Positions 1 to 8,339 of a stretch of DNA of 54,288 nucleotides are shown one piece after another (the stretch's first letter is position 1; each line of letters starts with the position of its first letter). The notes beneath the pieces are model-generated. The model made no database searches, had not been told where the DNA came from, and saw nothing but the letters and a program-made list of their open reading frames with translations. Made by a program: the position numbers and the translations under genes. The DNA is from Erysipelotrichaceae bacterium (lineage in GTDB: Bacteria; Bacillota_I; Bacilli_A; Erysipelotrichales; Erysipelotrichaceae), in contig JAFRLB010000088.1 of assembly GCA_017431405.1 (NCBI GenBank), positions 1-54,288 on the forward strand. The letters run 5' to 3'.

Positions 1-81
1 TATAACGAGAAGTTCATGTTCAGAGCTCACAAGGGATTCGTAAACACCAGTGAACAATGGACAAATGGCTCACAACACTAA
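1..81 (+). CDS. 3' end of an unidentified gene (partial)
   Basis: An open frame enters from the left edge and ends at a TAA at 79-81, giving about 26 residues. The tail is too short to assign and I do not recognise it. A second short open stretch in another frame ends at 176, so this could equally be decayed DNA. It points toward the terminator-like hairpin at 176-204, which suits the end of a rightward gene. Confidence 0.3.
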   Translation, partial: YNEKFMFRAHKGFVNTSEQWTNGSQH

Positions 82-175
82 CTCAATGATGTTCTATATC
101 TAACTATGGGAGTAATTTACACAAAACTATTGATGCTAGCTTGGAGTATGAAGAATTACTACATATGCTTAATTA

Positions 176-207
176 AAAATATAGTTCGTAAAGAACTATA
201 TTTTGGT
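176..207. terminator. A/T-rich hairpin terminator between convergent units
   Basis: A perfect 12-bp inverted repeat (AAAATATAGTTC, 5-nt loop, GAACTATATTTT) lies just beyond the stop of nagA1 and the partial rightward frame. Arms ending in A and T runs allow it to work on both strands. The stem is A/T-rich, so strength is uncertain. Confidence 0.6.
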
Positions 208-258
208 ATTTTTTATAGAACAGACTAAAAGTACCTCTAATTAGAAATCTGTGCCATC

Positions 259-1419
259 TTATCTCTGATAATACACTTCCCCATTAATGATTGTCTTAAT
301 GACATTGTAATCATTATCCATTATGGCAAAGTCACTCTTTCTGCCTACTTCGATCTTACCTCTGTCTGTAATGCCTAAACAACTTGCTGGGTTTTCAGCA
401 TATAACAATCCAACCTGTTCCCTGGTTAAACCACATGTATTATGAGCTCTGTACATCATCTGATTCATTGTATTATTGCCACTTAGAATGTGTCCATCTG
501 TTCTCCAGTTAAAGCCATCTCTTGTAACTACCACTGTACCATCTTCTAATACATTTTCCCCATCCTGTAAACCAGATACACTTGATAAGTCTGTAATACC
601 ATAGCAGTTTTCTATTCCCTTAGCCTTTATTACCAGTTTTACCCAGGCAGGATTTACATGATAGCCATCCATGGTGATCTGAGCTTTGATTCTGTCATCC
701 AGCATTATGCCAACAACAGCTGAAGAATCTCTGTGGTGCATAGGCTGGTAGCCATTAAAGATATGTGAACATGTTCTTAAGCCATGATCAGCTGCCTCAA
801 TCATCTGTTCAGCAGTACACTTGGTATAACCTGCTTCAGGAATAACTCCTTTAGAAGAAACATATTCTATCCATTCCATTGCTCCCGGTAAATCAGGTGC
901 TACACATATGAAGGCTACATCACTGTAGTCATTACTAACTAACCAGTCAGAATGTTCTCTGGTTGGCATTGGGTATTCCCCGCCTTCCTCAATGTATCTG
1001 TCCAAGGTCAGATAGGTACCTTCAAAATGGAACTTCATTAAATCTGCACCTTTTAATTCCTTACGGATTGATCTGATATGTTCTACAGCTTCCTTTTCTT
1101 CCTTGAATGAAGTTAGATCCATAGCCAAAGTTGGAAATACCGTAGTAACACCTGTTTCAGGAAGCTTTTCACTTAAGAATTTAACCTGTTCATCTCTTGA
1201 ACCATAGGCATCTGTTCTGCTTTCATGACCAAAACTTCTCATGAAACCACCGTGGCAATGTGCATCAATGATACCGGCATATAATTCATTACCTTCTGCA
1301 TCAATTATTTCATCACCACTTAGATCCTTACCTATTTCAAGTATTTCCTTTTCATTAAATCTGACATCAACATCATTAAACTTACCATCGATAAAAACTT
1401 TTGCGTTCTTGATAATCAT
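259..1419 (-). CDS. nagA: NagA-like amidohydrolase 1 (N-acetylglucosamine-6-phosphate deacetylase family)
   Basis: The 386-residue protein is a full-length NagA-family TIM-barrel amidohydrolase. The family removes acetate from GlcNAc-6-P, giving glucosamine-6-P in the cytoplasm. Visible landmarks are HxH at 54-56, the FEG glutamate at 133, SHIFNGY with H219, HHR at 228-230, DGYHV near 251 and the catalytic Asp in ITD (277). The histidine of the canonical GHTxAT/GHSNAT metal motif is a tyrosine here (GYTKCT, Y198), so metal binding or substrate may differ. It is the last gene of the leftward operon, 15 bp after its paralogue, with a GGAG site about 10 nt before ATG. The two paralogues share almost identical N-termini, pointing to tandem duplication. 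Family assignment is firm; the exact substrate is inferred. Confidence 0.85.
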   Translation of the reverse strand: MIIKNAKVFIDGKFNDVDVRFNEKEILEIGKDLSGDEIIDAEGNELYAGIIDAHCHGGFMRSFGHESRTDAYGSRDEQVKFLSEKLPETGVTTVFPTLAMDLTSFKEEKEAVEHIRSIRKELKGADLMKFHFEGTYLTLDRYIEEGGEYPMPTREHSDWLVSNDYSDVAFICVAPDLPGAMEWIEYVSSKGVIPEAGYTKCTAEQMIEAADHGLRTCSHIFNGYQPMHHRDSSAVVGIMLDDRIKAQITMDGYHVNPAWVKLVIKAKGIENCYGITDLSSVSGLQDGENVLEDGTVVVTRDGFNWRTDGHILSGNNTMNQMMYRAHNTCGLTREQVGLLYAENPASCLGITDRGKIEVGRKSDFAIMDNDYNVIKTIINGEVYYQR

Positions 1420-1434
1420 GTTTATGTTTCTCCA

Positions 1435-2577
1435 TTATTTCTGATAGAATACCTTACCGTTTATTATTGTGTTCATGACATTGTAATCATGGTCCATTAA
1501 AACTAAATCACTTTTTCTCCCAACTTCAATCTTGCCTCTGTCAGTAATGTTCAGACAGCCAGCCACATTCTCACAATACAGACTACCTAATTCTTCCATT
1601 GACAAACCGCATCTGTCTCTGGCCGCTTTCATGATCTGATTTATGGTCATGTTTCCGGAAGCAATGTAGCCGTCTTCGCCATATATGAAACCGTCTTTGG
1701 CAATTATCCTACGGCCGTTTATTATGTGTTCACCTTCAGGTAAACCTGACATGTCAGACATGTCTGATACACCATATACATTGTTTATTCCCTTTATCTT
1801 CAGAAGAATCTTTACCCAAATCGGATCAACATGGAAACCGTCACAGGTTAACTGAGCCTTTATTCTGTCGTCATACATTACCGCTGCCACTGCCCCGGCT
1901 TCCCTGTGATGCATTGCCTTATAGCCATTAAACATGTGGTCAGCCTGACATAAGCCATGATCAGCTGCTTCAAATACATCTTGAGCAGATGCTTCGGTAT
2001 TACCTACAGTTGGATATACACCTTTTGAAACCATGTAATCACACCAAGGCATGCTGCCTGGTAAGTCAGGTGATACATGGAACAGCTTTACATCACTGTA
2101 GTCATCATCTACTAAGTAATCTGTATGTTCCTTACTTGGGTTAACAGCTTCCTTGGTAACATATCTCTTTAAGGAAGGATACAGACCTTCAAACTGAAAA
2201 TCGCCGATTTCTGCCCCTTTATATTTTCCTCTTAATTCTCTGAGCTTCTTAACTGAAACCTTAACTAATTCATAATCAGTACCTGCCAAAGTAGGAAATA
2301 CGGTTGTTACACCACACTCGGGCAGTTTCTCAACTATGTATCTGATTCTGTCTTCATAACTGCCCAGTTCATTATCCTCACCGTAATGGAAGTTTCTCTG
2401 CCAGCCACCGTGGTTATGACAGTCAATTATTCCGGCATATAAGTATTTGCCATTACCGTCAATTACTTCATCGCCACATAGATCCTTACCTATTTCCGTA
2501 ATTCCATTTTCATCAAATCTGACATCAACATCATTAAACTTCCCATCAATAAATACTCTGGCGTTTCTGATTATCAT
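1435..2577 (-). CDS. nagA: NagA-like amidohydrolase 2
   Basis: This 380-residue paralogue of the next gene downstream has the same NagA architecture: HNH at 54-56, the FEG glutamate E130, DHMFNGY with H214, HHR, DGFHV and the catalytic Asp in VSD (272). The canonical metal histidine of the GHT motif is an asparagine (GNTEAS, N193). The two copies thus replace the same ligand with different residues. AAGGAG lies about 9 nt upstream of ATG. Its place after an MFS permease in a sugar operon suggests deacylation of an imported N-acyl sugar phosphate. Specificity beyond the family is not known. Confidence 0.85.
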   Translation of the reverse strand: MIIRNARVFIDGKFNDVDVRFDENGITEIGKDLCGDEVIDGNGKYLYAGIIDCHNHGGWQRNFHYGEDNELGSYEDRIRYIVEKLPECGVTTVFPTLAGTDYELVKVSVKKLRELRGKYKGAEIGDFQFEGLYPSLKRYVTKEAVNPSKEHTDYLVDDDYSDVKLFHVSPDLPGSMPWCDYMVSKGVYPTVGNTEASAQDVFEAADHGLCQADHMFNGYKAMHHREAGAVAAVMYDDRIKAQLTCDGFHVDPIWVKILLKIKGINNVYGVSDMSDMSGLPEGEHIINGRRIIAKDGFIYGEDGYIASGNMTINQIMKAARDRCGLSMEELGSLYCENVAGCLNITDRGKIEVGRKSDLVLMDHDYNVMNTIINGKVFYQK

Positions 2578-2619
2578 GTATTATTTCTCCTTGTATATTT
2601 TTGAATCAATAAGCGTTGA

Positions 2620-3813
2620 TTACATTTCCTGTTTGTATGGTGTCTTCAGATAATTCTTAATGAAGAAGAATGAACCGATGTAAAACAGTGTTCCAACCAG
2701 CATCATTATTCCTGTAATGAAGAAGAATGTTCTTAAGCCAATGTTTTCAACTAATAAAGTACCCATGAGGTTACCAATGATACCCGCAAAGGCTGCGGTA
2801 GAAGATACCATTGTCTGAGCTGTTGAAATCAGTTCCTTTGGTGCCAGGGTAAATACGTATTTAACACTGCTGGCAATAAATAAGCCACTGGCAATGCCGG
2901 AGAAAGTTGTTGCGGCAAGTATTCCAGGGAAAGAACTGACATACCTGTATAAAATGGACTGTGCTGCATAACATAATGCTGAAAGAATGATCATGTTACG
3001 GTATGAGAACTTCTCTTCCAGTTTATCCGCAAATAACAGTACAGGTATTTCAAAGAAGGCTCTGTAAGCATGCAGTATTCCAATTAACCCCATGTTAGCC
3101 CCTACCTCTTTGATGAGGTATGGCTGATAGTTGGTAACGCTCATCTGCGGTATGTACTGAATGATACAGAAGATGATGTAAGCTATGAAATACGGATTGG
3201 AAAACAGTTTCTTGAAAGGCAGATTCCTTAAGGAAACTGACTTGGCAGCTGTTACATCATCAACAATTGTTCCTAACTGTATTAACAGCCAGATACATGG
3301 CAACATTGACAAACCTAAGAAGTAGAAGGTAAATGTTACGTTCTTCTCAGTAACAATTAACCCTAAGATAAATGACATTATGACATATGATATTGTTCCC
3401 CATACTCTGACCTTGCCAAAAGCCGTTTTTTTCTTGTTACAGCCGTCAATTACTGAAGTATCAATTAATGACTGTGACGGACTGATAAATGATCTGAAGA
3501 TAATTATCAAACCGATTATCAGTATCACGGCTATGTTCTTGATGTTTTCAGCTACTGGAATTAATGCATAAGCCAATGATGTTCCAATAAGACAGACTAT
3601 TGCTCCTTTTCGACTTGACTGCATCTTATCCGAAATGATACCGCCAATTGGTGAGGCAATAATTGCCACAATTGAACACATGGTATTGATCATACCTACC
3701 TGGGTTATTGAAAAGCCTCTTGATTCCAGGAAAATGGTCAAGAAATTCATGAAAGCTGTCGCTAGACAGAAAAAGAATTCGATTCCCGCAAATATTAAAA
3801 AGTGTTTTTTCAT
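2620..3813 (-). CDS. MFS permease (LacY/nucleoside-symporter-like, MFS_1_like)
   Basis: The protein has 397 residues with about twelve hydrophobic segments. It begins with a short cytoplasmic MKKH before the first helix and has the loop GIISDKMQSSRKG between helices 2 and 3, matching the MFS loop motif. The overall pattern resembles the LacY/NupG-like branch, so proton-coupled sugar or nucleoside uptake is likely. GGAGG sits 7 nt before ATG. It lies within the leftward operon between the hydroxy-acid oxidase and the NagA pair, so it probably imports the substrate of this pathway. The substrate cannot be read from sequence. Confidence 0.8.
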   Translation of the reverse strand: MKKHFLIFAGIEFFFCLATAFMNFLTIFLESRGFSITQVGMINTMCSIVAIIASPIGGIISDKMQSSRKGAIVCLIGTSLAYALIPVAENIKNIAVILIIGLIIIFRSFISPSQSLIDTSVIDGCNKKKTAFGKVRVWGTISYVIMSFILGLIVTEKNVTFTFYFLGLSMLPCIWLLIQLGTIVDDVTAAKSVSLRNLPFKKLFSNPYFIAYIIFCIIQYIPQMSVTNYQPYLIKEVGANMGLIGILHAYRAFFEIPVLLFADKLEEKFSYRNMIILSALCYAAQSILYRYVSSFPGILAATTFSGIASGLFIASSVKYVFTLAPKELISTAQTMVSSTAAFAGIIGNLMGTLLVENIGLRTFFFITGIMMLVGTLFYIGSFFFIKNYLKTPYKQEM

Positions 3814-3839
3814 TCATATTCCTCCCTGAACGAGTCATT

Positions 3840-3861
3840 AAACCAAATCAAGATTTGGTTT
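3840..3861. promoter_or_regulatory. 22-bp palindrome in the operon between oxidase and permease genes
   Basis: Perfect 10-bp arms (AAACCAAATC and GATTTGGTTT) are separated by AA. No T-run follows on the minus strand, so it is not an ordinary terminator. It could be an mRNA processing or stability hairpin, or a regulator site for an internal promoter ahead of the permease gene. Confidence 0.4.
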
Positions 3862-3877
3862 ACACATTCTGAATTAA

Positions 3878-4777
3878 CTACTGCCTTTTTAATGTATTTA
3901 AGTCCCACAGCACATCAGATGTAAATTCATTAACATCCCTTATGCCGGTAAATGACATCATGTAACGCAGTTCATCATTCATCTTACTGATATAAGAAAC
4001 TACCCCTTCAATACCGTTTTCATATAAGGCCGGCCGGAATGCCCTGCCCACACTTACTGCATCTGCGCCTAAACATATGCACTTGAATGCGTCACTGCCT
4101 GTAGCTATGCCGCAATCCACAAAGATCTTAATGCCTGAATCTGCCAATGCTTTCTTTATTTCCGGTAAAATCATGATTGGCGGTAAAGCCCCAGGTAATC
4201 TACCATGGTGATGGCTTACTACTATTGCCTTAACACCTGCTTCAGCACACTTTAAGGCATCCTGTACACTTAATACCCCTTTTATGACAAATGGCAGATC
4301 TGTATATTCAACATATGCCTTTATGTCTTCAAGACTTTGCTTATCCATTAGTTCACCGGCACAGACATCATAGCCATTCAAGCCAAAGATGTGGTCAATG
4401 TCCATGCCAACCGCTAAGGCACCGTTATCTGCCGCATATCTTAACTGGGAAAAGATCTTATCCTTGTCGGCATAAGGTTTTACGATTCTGATCGTTGAAG
4501 AATTTACATTCAGTATTTCCTGAAATTCTTCATTCTCAATCATCCCAATCCAGTTAACCACATTAAGTTTTTCGGCAGCCTTACTGTACTCAATAAGCCC
4601 ATTCTCTCTTCCTTCACCCATTGACTTCATATGCGAGAATGCCGGTAACATGATTGGACTGGCAAACGTCTTGCCAAACAGTTCCATGGAAGTATCGGCC
4701 ACAAATGAATCAATCAGCCTCTGTTCAACCACAAACCTTTCAAAATACTCCCTGGTTATTTCATTAGTGTCTTTCAT
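3878..4777 (-). CDS. FMN-dependent alpha-hydroxy-acid oxidizing protein, short form
   Basis: The protein has 299 residues and belongs to the FMN_dh family (lactate/glycolate oxidase type), which oxidises 2-hydroxy acids to 2-oxo acids. Seen are PIMLPAF near 41, K166 in VIKGV, the active-site segment S188-HHHGR-193, DCGIATGSDA (221-230) and GADAVSVGRAF (238-247). The family motif SNHGGR reads SHHHGR: the catalytic His190 and Arg193 remain, but Asn and the first Gly are both His. The protein lacks roughly 50 N-terminal residues of typical members. AAGGA precedes ATG, with a 5-bp gap to the upstream gene, so it is co-translated with the sugar enzymes. A role in oxidising a hydroxy-acid fragment is inferred. 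Confidence 0.75.
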   Translation of the reverse strand: MKDTNEITREYFERFVVEQRLIDSFVADTSMELFGKTFASPIMLPAFSHMKSMGEGRENGLIEYSKAAEKLNVVNWIGMIENEEFQEILNVNSSTIRIVKPYADKDKIFSQLRYAADNGALAVGMDIDHIFGLNGYDVCAGELMDKQSLEDIKAYVEYTDLPFVIKGVLSVQDALKCAEAGVKAIVVSHHHGRLPGALPPIMILPEIKKALADSGIKIFVDCGIATGSDAFKCICLGADAVSVGRAFRPALYENGIEGVVSYISKMNDELRYMMSFTGIRDVNEFTSDVLWDLNTLKRQ

Positions 4778-4782
4778 AATTA

Positions 4783-5604
4783 CTATCCTTCAGTCTTACT
4801 TCTTAAGTAATTAACCCCATTACGTAAGTCTTCCAGATAATCCTCATTGGAATTATCCTGACAGATGATCACACCGTATTCACTTAAATTAAGTCCCGGT
4901 AATAACTCAATTACTTCATCAGTCCTTACCACACCCTTACCTACGGCAGTAAAGGAGTTTCTTCTGATCTCAGGGCCAAATTCCCTGATAAGGTCCTTGA
5001 AATGAATTGAGTTTACTCTGTTCTGGTATTTGTTAATGAATTCAACCGGATCTTCACCCGCAAAGGTTATCCAGCCGATATCAGGCTGTAGCTTCATGTC
5101 CGGACACATCAACATTAAGGTGTCTATTAATGAGAGATTAATGAATCTGGCAAATTCATTTTCATGCGGATGATAGATGACGTTAACATCAATGTCATCT
5201 ACTTCATACAGTATTCTGTTAAAAAAGAAGGCATCACGCTGCAAGTCTTCCGGATTACTCATTGAGCCATCCGCAAAGACAAAGTTTCTGATCCCGGCTT
5301 CTTCATAAAGCTTTCTCATGCCCTGACCTACTTCATAAGGGTCAGATTCCTTATTGAAAACGACATGTACTGAATTGATTTCAATACCTGTCTGTCTGAT
5401 TTCTTCCTTAATATCAATTAACTGCTGATAATCCCAGATCAGATTTGGGTATTTTGGATTCTGGTTCTTACCTGCTTCTTCGCAGTTAACCATTGGCTCA
5501 AAGCTTTCAAAACCAAGTTCCCTTATTGTCTTCATTGCTTCGGTAATGCCATTACCTAAGACAAAACGTAAGCCATATGCGTTTAAACCAATTTTATATT
5601 TCAT
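4783..5604 (-). CDS. Sugar-phosphate isomerase/epimerase, xylose-isomerase-like TIM barrel
   Basis: The 273-residue protein has the AP_endonuc_2 (xylose isomerase-like TIM barrel) pattern: an N-terminal GLNAYGLRF strand, repeated strand/helix units, VIYHPHENEFARF with a His and Glu suited to metal binding, LQPDIGWI and SIHFKDL (the family's HxKD motif). These enzymes interconvert ketoses or epimerise sugars with a divalent metal. ATG overlaps the kinase stop as ATGA, with AGGAGG upstream, so translation is coupled. The exact sugar is not determinable from the sequence. Confidence 0.75.
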   Translation of the reverse strand: MKYKIGLNAYGLRFVLGNGITEAMKTIRELGFESFEPMVNCEEAGKNQNPKYPNLIWDYQQLIDIKEEIRQTGIEINSVHVVFNKESDPYEVGQGMRKLYEEAGIRNFVFADGSMSNPEDLQRDAFFFNRILYEVDDIDVNVIYHPHENEFARFINLSLIDTLMLMCPDMKLQPDIGWITFAGEDPVEFINKYQNRVNSIHFKDLIREFGPEIRRNSFTAVGKGVVRTDEVIELLPGLNLSEYGVIICQDNSNEDYLEDLRNGVNYLRSKTEG

Positions 5605-7073
5605 ATCTTGTTCCTCCTGACACTTTCAACAGCCTTTTTCCATAAATTACGTTTGGCTGTTCTTGTTTCTTCATTCATCTGCGGTTCATAACTGCTTCTG
5701 TTAATGTTCTCAAAGACAGTTTCCTCATAAATGCCCTTGCTTAAGCCGGCCATGTAGGCTGCCCCAATGCAGGAGAGTTCTTCTACATCAGGAACCAGTA
5801 ACTTACAGTTCAGCATGTCACTTTGAAACTGCATCAGATATTTATCACGGGTTGCCCCACCGTCTACTCTTAATTCAGTTACGGATACTCCCGCATTATT
5901 AACCATTGTTTCTACTACGTCAGTGATCTGATGAGCAATAGAATCTTCAGCTGCTCTTACTACTTCATTCTTACCGGTTGTTCTGCTCATGAAGCAGATA
6001 GAAGCCTTGGCACTGGTATCCCAATGTGGGGCACCTAGGCCACTGAAAGCCGGTACAAGTACCGTTACATCATCAGGATTGGCCAGTTTAGCCAGCTTAC
6101 CGCTTTCCTTGGCATCATAAATAAGTTTCAGATCATCCTTCAGCCAGGTAATTACCGCACAGCTGAAAGTTACATTGCCTTCCAATACATAATAGATCTG
6201 ACCATTTCTTTTCCAGGCAACACAGGCCGCAATGCCATCACACATTACCGGTTTTGTACCGACATTCATCATGATTGAAGAACCGGTACCGTAGGTTGCC
6301 TTGATCATGCCTTCCTTATGGCAACCCTGACCAAATAAAGCGGCATGAGAGTCACCCATCATGGCACTGACAGTAACCTTATTCTCAAAATAACCTTCCA
6401 GATCAGTACACCCGAAACATTCATCAGATGCACATATTACAGGTAATGAGTCCAGGGAAATACCAAACCTGTTACATATCTCCCTGCTCCAGCATAACTT
6501 CTCCAAGTCCATTAACATGGTTCTGGAAGCATTTGAAACATCGGTCTTAAATTCACCGGTTAACTTGAACAGTAACCAGCTGTCAATTGTCCCAAAACAT
6601 AACTCACCATTTTCATTTAAAGCCCTTGCTTCAGAAACATTATTCAGTATCCAGCTCATCTTTGGCCCGGCATAATATGGCGAATAGTTCAAACCGGTTA
6701 TTTCATTAACCTTCTTACCAAACCCATCAACATTCAATTTCTGACACAGTTCTTCGGCCCTGGCACATTGCCAGACAATGGCATTATATACAGGTTTCCC
6801 TGTTTTTTTATTCCAGGCAACCGTTGTTTCACGCTGATTGCTGATGCCGATGGTAACGACGTCATTTTTATCAATGCCGTTTTTTTCTATTACTTCCTTT
6901 ATGCAGCTGACTGTATTATTCCAGATCTCCTCTGGGTCATGTTCAACATAGTTATTGCTTAGTATTATCTGTCTGTGTGGTCTGTCAGTTCTGCCGATTA
7001 TCTTACCTTGTTCATCAAATAATAAGACCTTTGTTCCCTGAGTACTCTGATCTATGCCTATAACATACTTCAT
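5601..7073 (-). CDS. FGGY carbohydrate kinase, glycerol-kinase-like
   Basis: I start the gene at the ATG giving MKYVIGIDQST (490 residues), because AAGGA lies 8 nt before it and the preceding stop is 4 nt away; an in-frame ATG seven codons earlier lacks this. FGGY kinases phosphorylate polyols and ketoses with ATP. It closely resembles glycerol kinase: NQRET (R81, E82), IVWQ (W101), SPYYAG and GDSHAALFGQG (D241). The glutamine that follows the catalytic Asp in glycerol kinase is Ser242 here, which may shift specificity toward another polyol or ketose. GTGSS and the C-terminal VDGGATRD loop are intact. It is co-translated with a TIM-barrel isomerase, so it probably makes the phosphorylated intermediate of this pathway. 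Confidence 0.8.
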   Translation of the reverse strand: MKYVIGIDQSTQGTKVLLFDEQGKIIGRTDRPHRQIILSNNYVEHDPEEIWNNTVSCIKEVIEKNGIDKNDVVTIGISNQRETTVAWNKKTGKPVYNAIVWQCARAEELCQKLNVDGFGKKVNEITGLNYSPYYAGPKMSWILNNVSEARALNENGELCFGTIDSWLLFKLTGEFKTDVSNASRTMLMDLEKLCWSREICNRFGISLDSLPVICASDECFGCTDLEGYFENKVTVSAMMGDSHAALFGQGCHKEGMIKATYGTGSSIMMNVGTKPVMCDGIAACVAWKRNGQIYYVLEGNVTFSCAVITWLKDDLKLIYDAKESGKLAKLANPDDVTVLVPAFSGLGAPHWDTSAKASICFMSRTTGKNEVVRAAEDSIAHQITDVVETMVNNAGVSVTELRVDGGATRDKYLMQFQSDMLNCKLLVPDVEELSCIGAAYMAGLSKGIYEETVFENINRSSYEPQMNEETRTAKRNLWKKAVESVRRNKI

Positions 7074-7077
7074 ATAA

Positions 7078-8136
7078 CTATTCCTTCTGATCATCAGTTA
7101 CTTCAAAGATCATGGCATCGTATTTCTTATCCTTAGGTCCATCCCATATCCTGTTACGGTAATAGGTAAACCTTACACCATCCTTTTCATACTGACGGTC
7201 AAAGATGCCATCAGGCACTACCTTTCTTAACAAGCAGAAACATGCTCTGCCTTCATTAAGATCCAGGGCATCCTGCCAGCCCATGTCCTTTAATACCTGG
7301 GTAAAGGAATCCAGGTTAGGACTTCTTCTCAAGTGACATGGCTTGCCATTGTATTCATCGATAGGTGCCCTCTTATCTTCATATGGCTTATACAGCAAAG
7401 TACCGGCATCAGGATTCTTAAACAGAATGTATTCAGCCATTTCCAGATACTTATCAACATAAGAAGCATCATGTAAGCCATTACCGGCTGCTAAGATGTC
7501 GTAATCCTTACGGTAAGAAGCCCATCTCTTCAAATTACGGTAGCTTCTTTCAACACTGATGCGGCTGTCAAAGAAATTACCGTTTAATTCATCACCACAG
7601 AACAGTATTCTGCTCTTTCTGTCCAAAAACTGTAATGATCCCGGGCAATGCTCATCTATTAACATTACTTCCAGCTCCCTGCCCTTTAAGTTAAAGATGT
7701 CACCATCTTCCAAGAAAACGACCGGGTAGTCACCTGGGAAGCCAAGAGCTTCATGTTCAGGAGCCAGTCTATGTGAATAGGTCTGTTTGGACATGTAGGT
7801 AACGTCAAACAGGTAGTTATTCATTGTATGGTCAGAATGAAAATGAGTATTAACGATTCTGTATAACGGCTTTTCAGGACAAAGTGACTGACAGAATGCC
7901 CTTAAGTCACCTACACCATTACCGCCATCAATGCACAGCAATTCATCATCACCTTCAAGCACATAGGTATAGTCGCCATTGCTTAAAACCTGCCATACGC
8001 CATCAGTAACCTTCTTAGCCTTGAAATAAGGTTCACTGCGTAATCTGATATCGCCTTCTTCATCCATGAGATACTCACTGGAGTATTCCGGAACTTCTAT
8101 TGCCTTCATGTTGCGTTTCCACTTCAAGCCGCTCAT
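7078..8136 (-). CDS. MBL-fold metallohydrolase
   Basis: The protein has 352 residues. The metallo-beta-lactamase core carries HxHxDH as H98, H100, D102 and H103, then H163 in DEHCPGS and D182 in FCGDE, a complete dinuclear-metal set. About 20 N-terminal residues precede the domain and a C-terminal extension of roughly 130 residues follows. No signal peptide is seen, so it is cytoplasmic. GGAGGT lies 6 nt upstream of ATG. It is the first gene of the leftward operon. A lactone, thioester or phosphate-ester hydrolase role is possible; the substrate is unknown. Confidence 0.8.
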   Translation of the reverse strand: MSGLKWKRNMKAIEVPEYSSEYLMDEEGDIRLRSEPYFKAKKVTDGVWQVLSNGDYTYVLEGDDELLCIDGGNGVGDLRAFCQSLCPEKPLYRIVNTHFHSDHTMNNYLFDVTYMSKQTYSHRLAPEHEALGFPGDYPVVFLEDGDIFNLKGRELEVMLIDEHCPGSLQFLDRKSRILFCGDELNGNFFDSRISVERSYRNLKRWASYRKDYDILAAGNGLHDASYVDKYLEMAEYILFKNPDAGTLLYKPYEDKRAPIDEYNGKPCHLRRSPNLDSFTQVLKDMGWQDALDLNEGRACFCLLRKVVPDGIFDRQYEKDGVRFTYYRNRIWDGPKDKKYDAMIFEVTDDQKE

Positions 8137-8339
8137 CTTTCTACCTCCATATTATTATTGTTATAAATATCTTAATTATATTTTACATTTATTGTTTCAA
8201 TTTGTCTCATATATGTACCGCTAAAACGCCATTTGTTATATAATTTATTATATAAATCTATCATTTAATATAATCATTGAGCTGTTTTGAAACTATAAAG
8301 CTGTCGTAATCTGACAGAAGCAATATAGAAGGAGAAATC
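8137..8339. promoter_or_regulatory. Divergent promoter region between two sugar operons
   Basis: This 203-bp A/T-rich region lies between oppositely oriented operon heads. Rightward TATAAT-like hexamers occur at 8239-8244 and 8269-8274, but no good -35 is spaced to them. Two copies of the palindrome TTATATAA lie 12 bp apart at 8236 and 8248. An inverted repeat CTGTC-7-GACAG spans 8301-8317 close to the rightward ribosome site. Co-regulation of both operons from here is likely but not proven. Confidence 0.5.

Noticed and set aside
1-258. Remnant of a transposase at the left edge
   Set aside because: Two short open stretches in different frames end here, but neither shows a DDE motif or terminal repeat that I can recognise.
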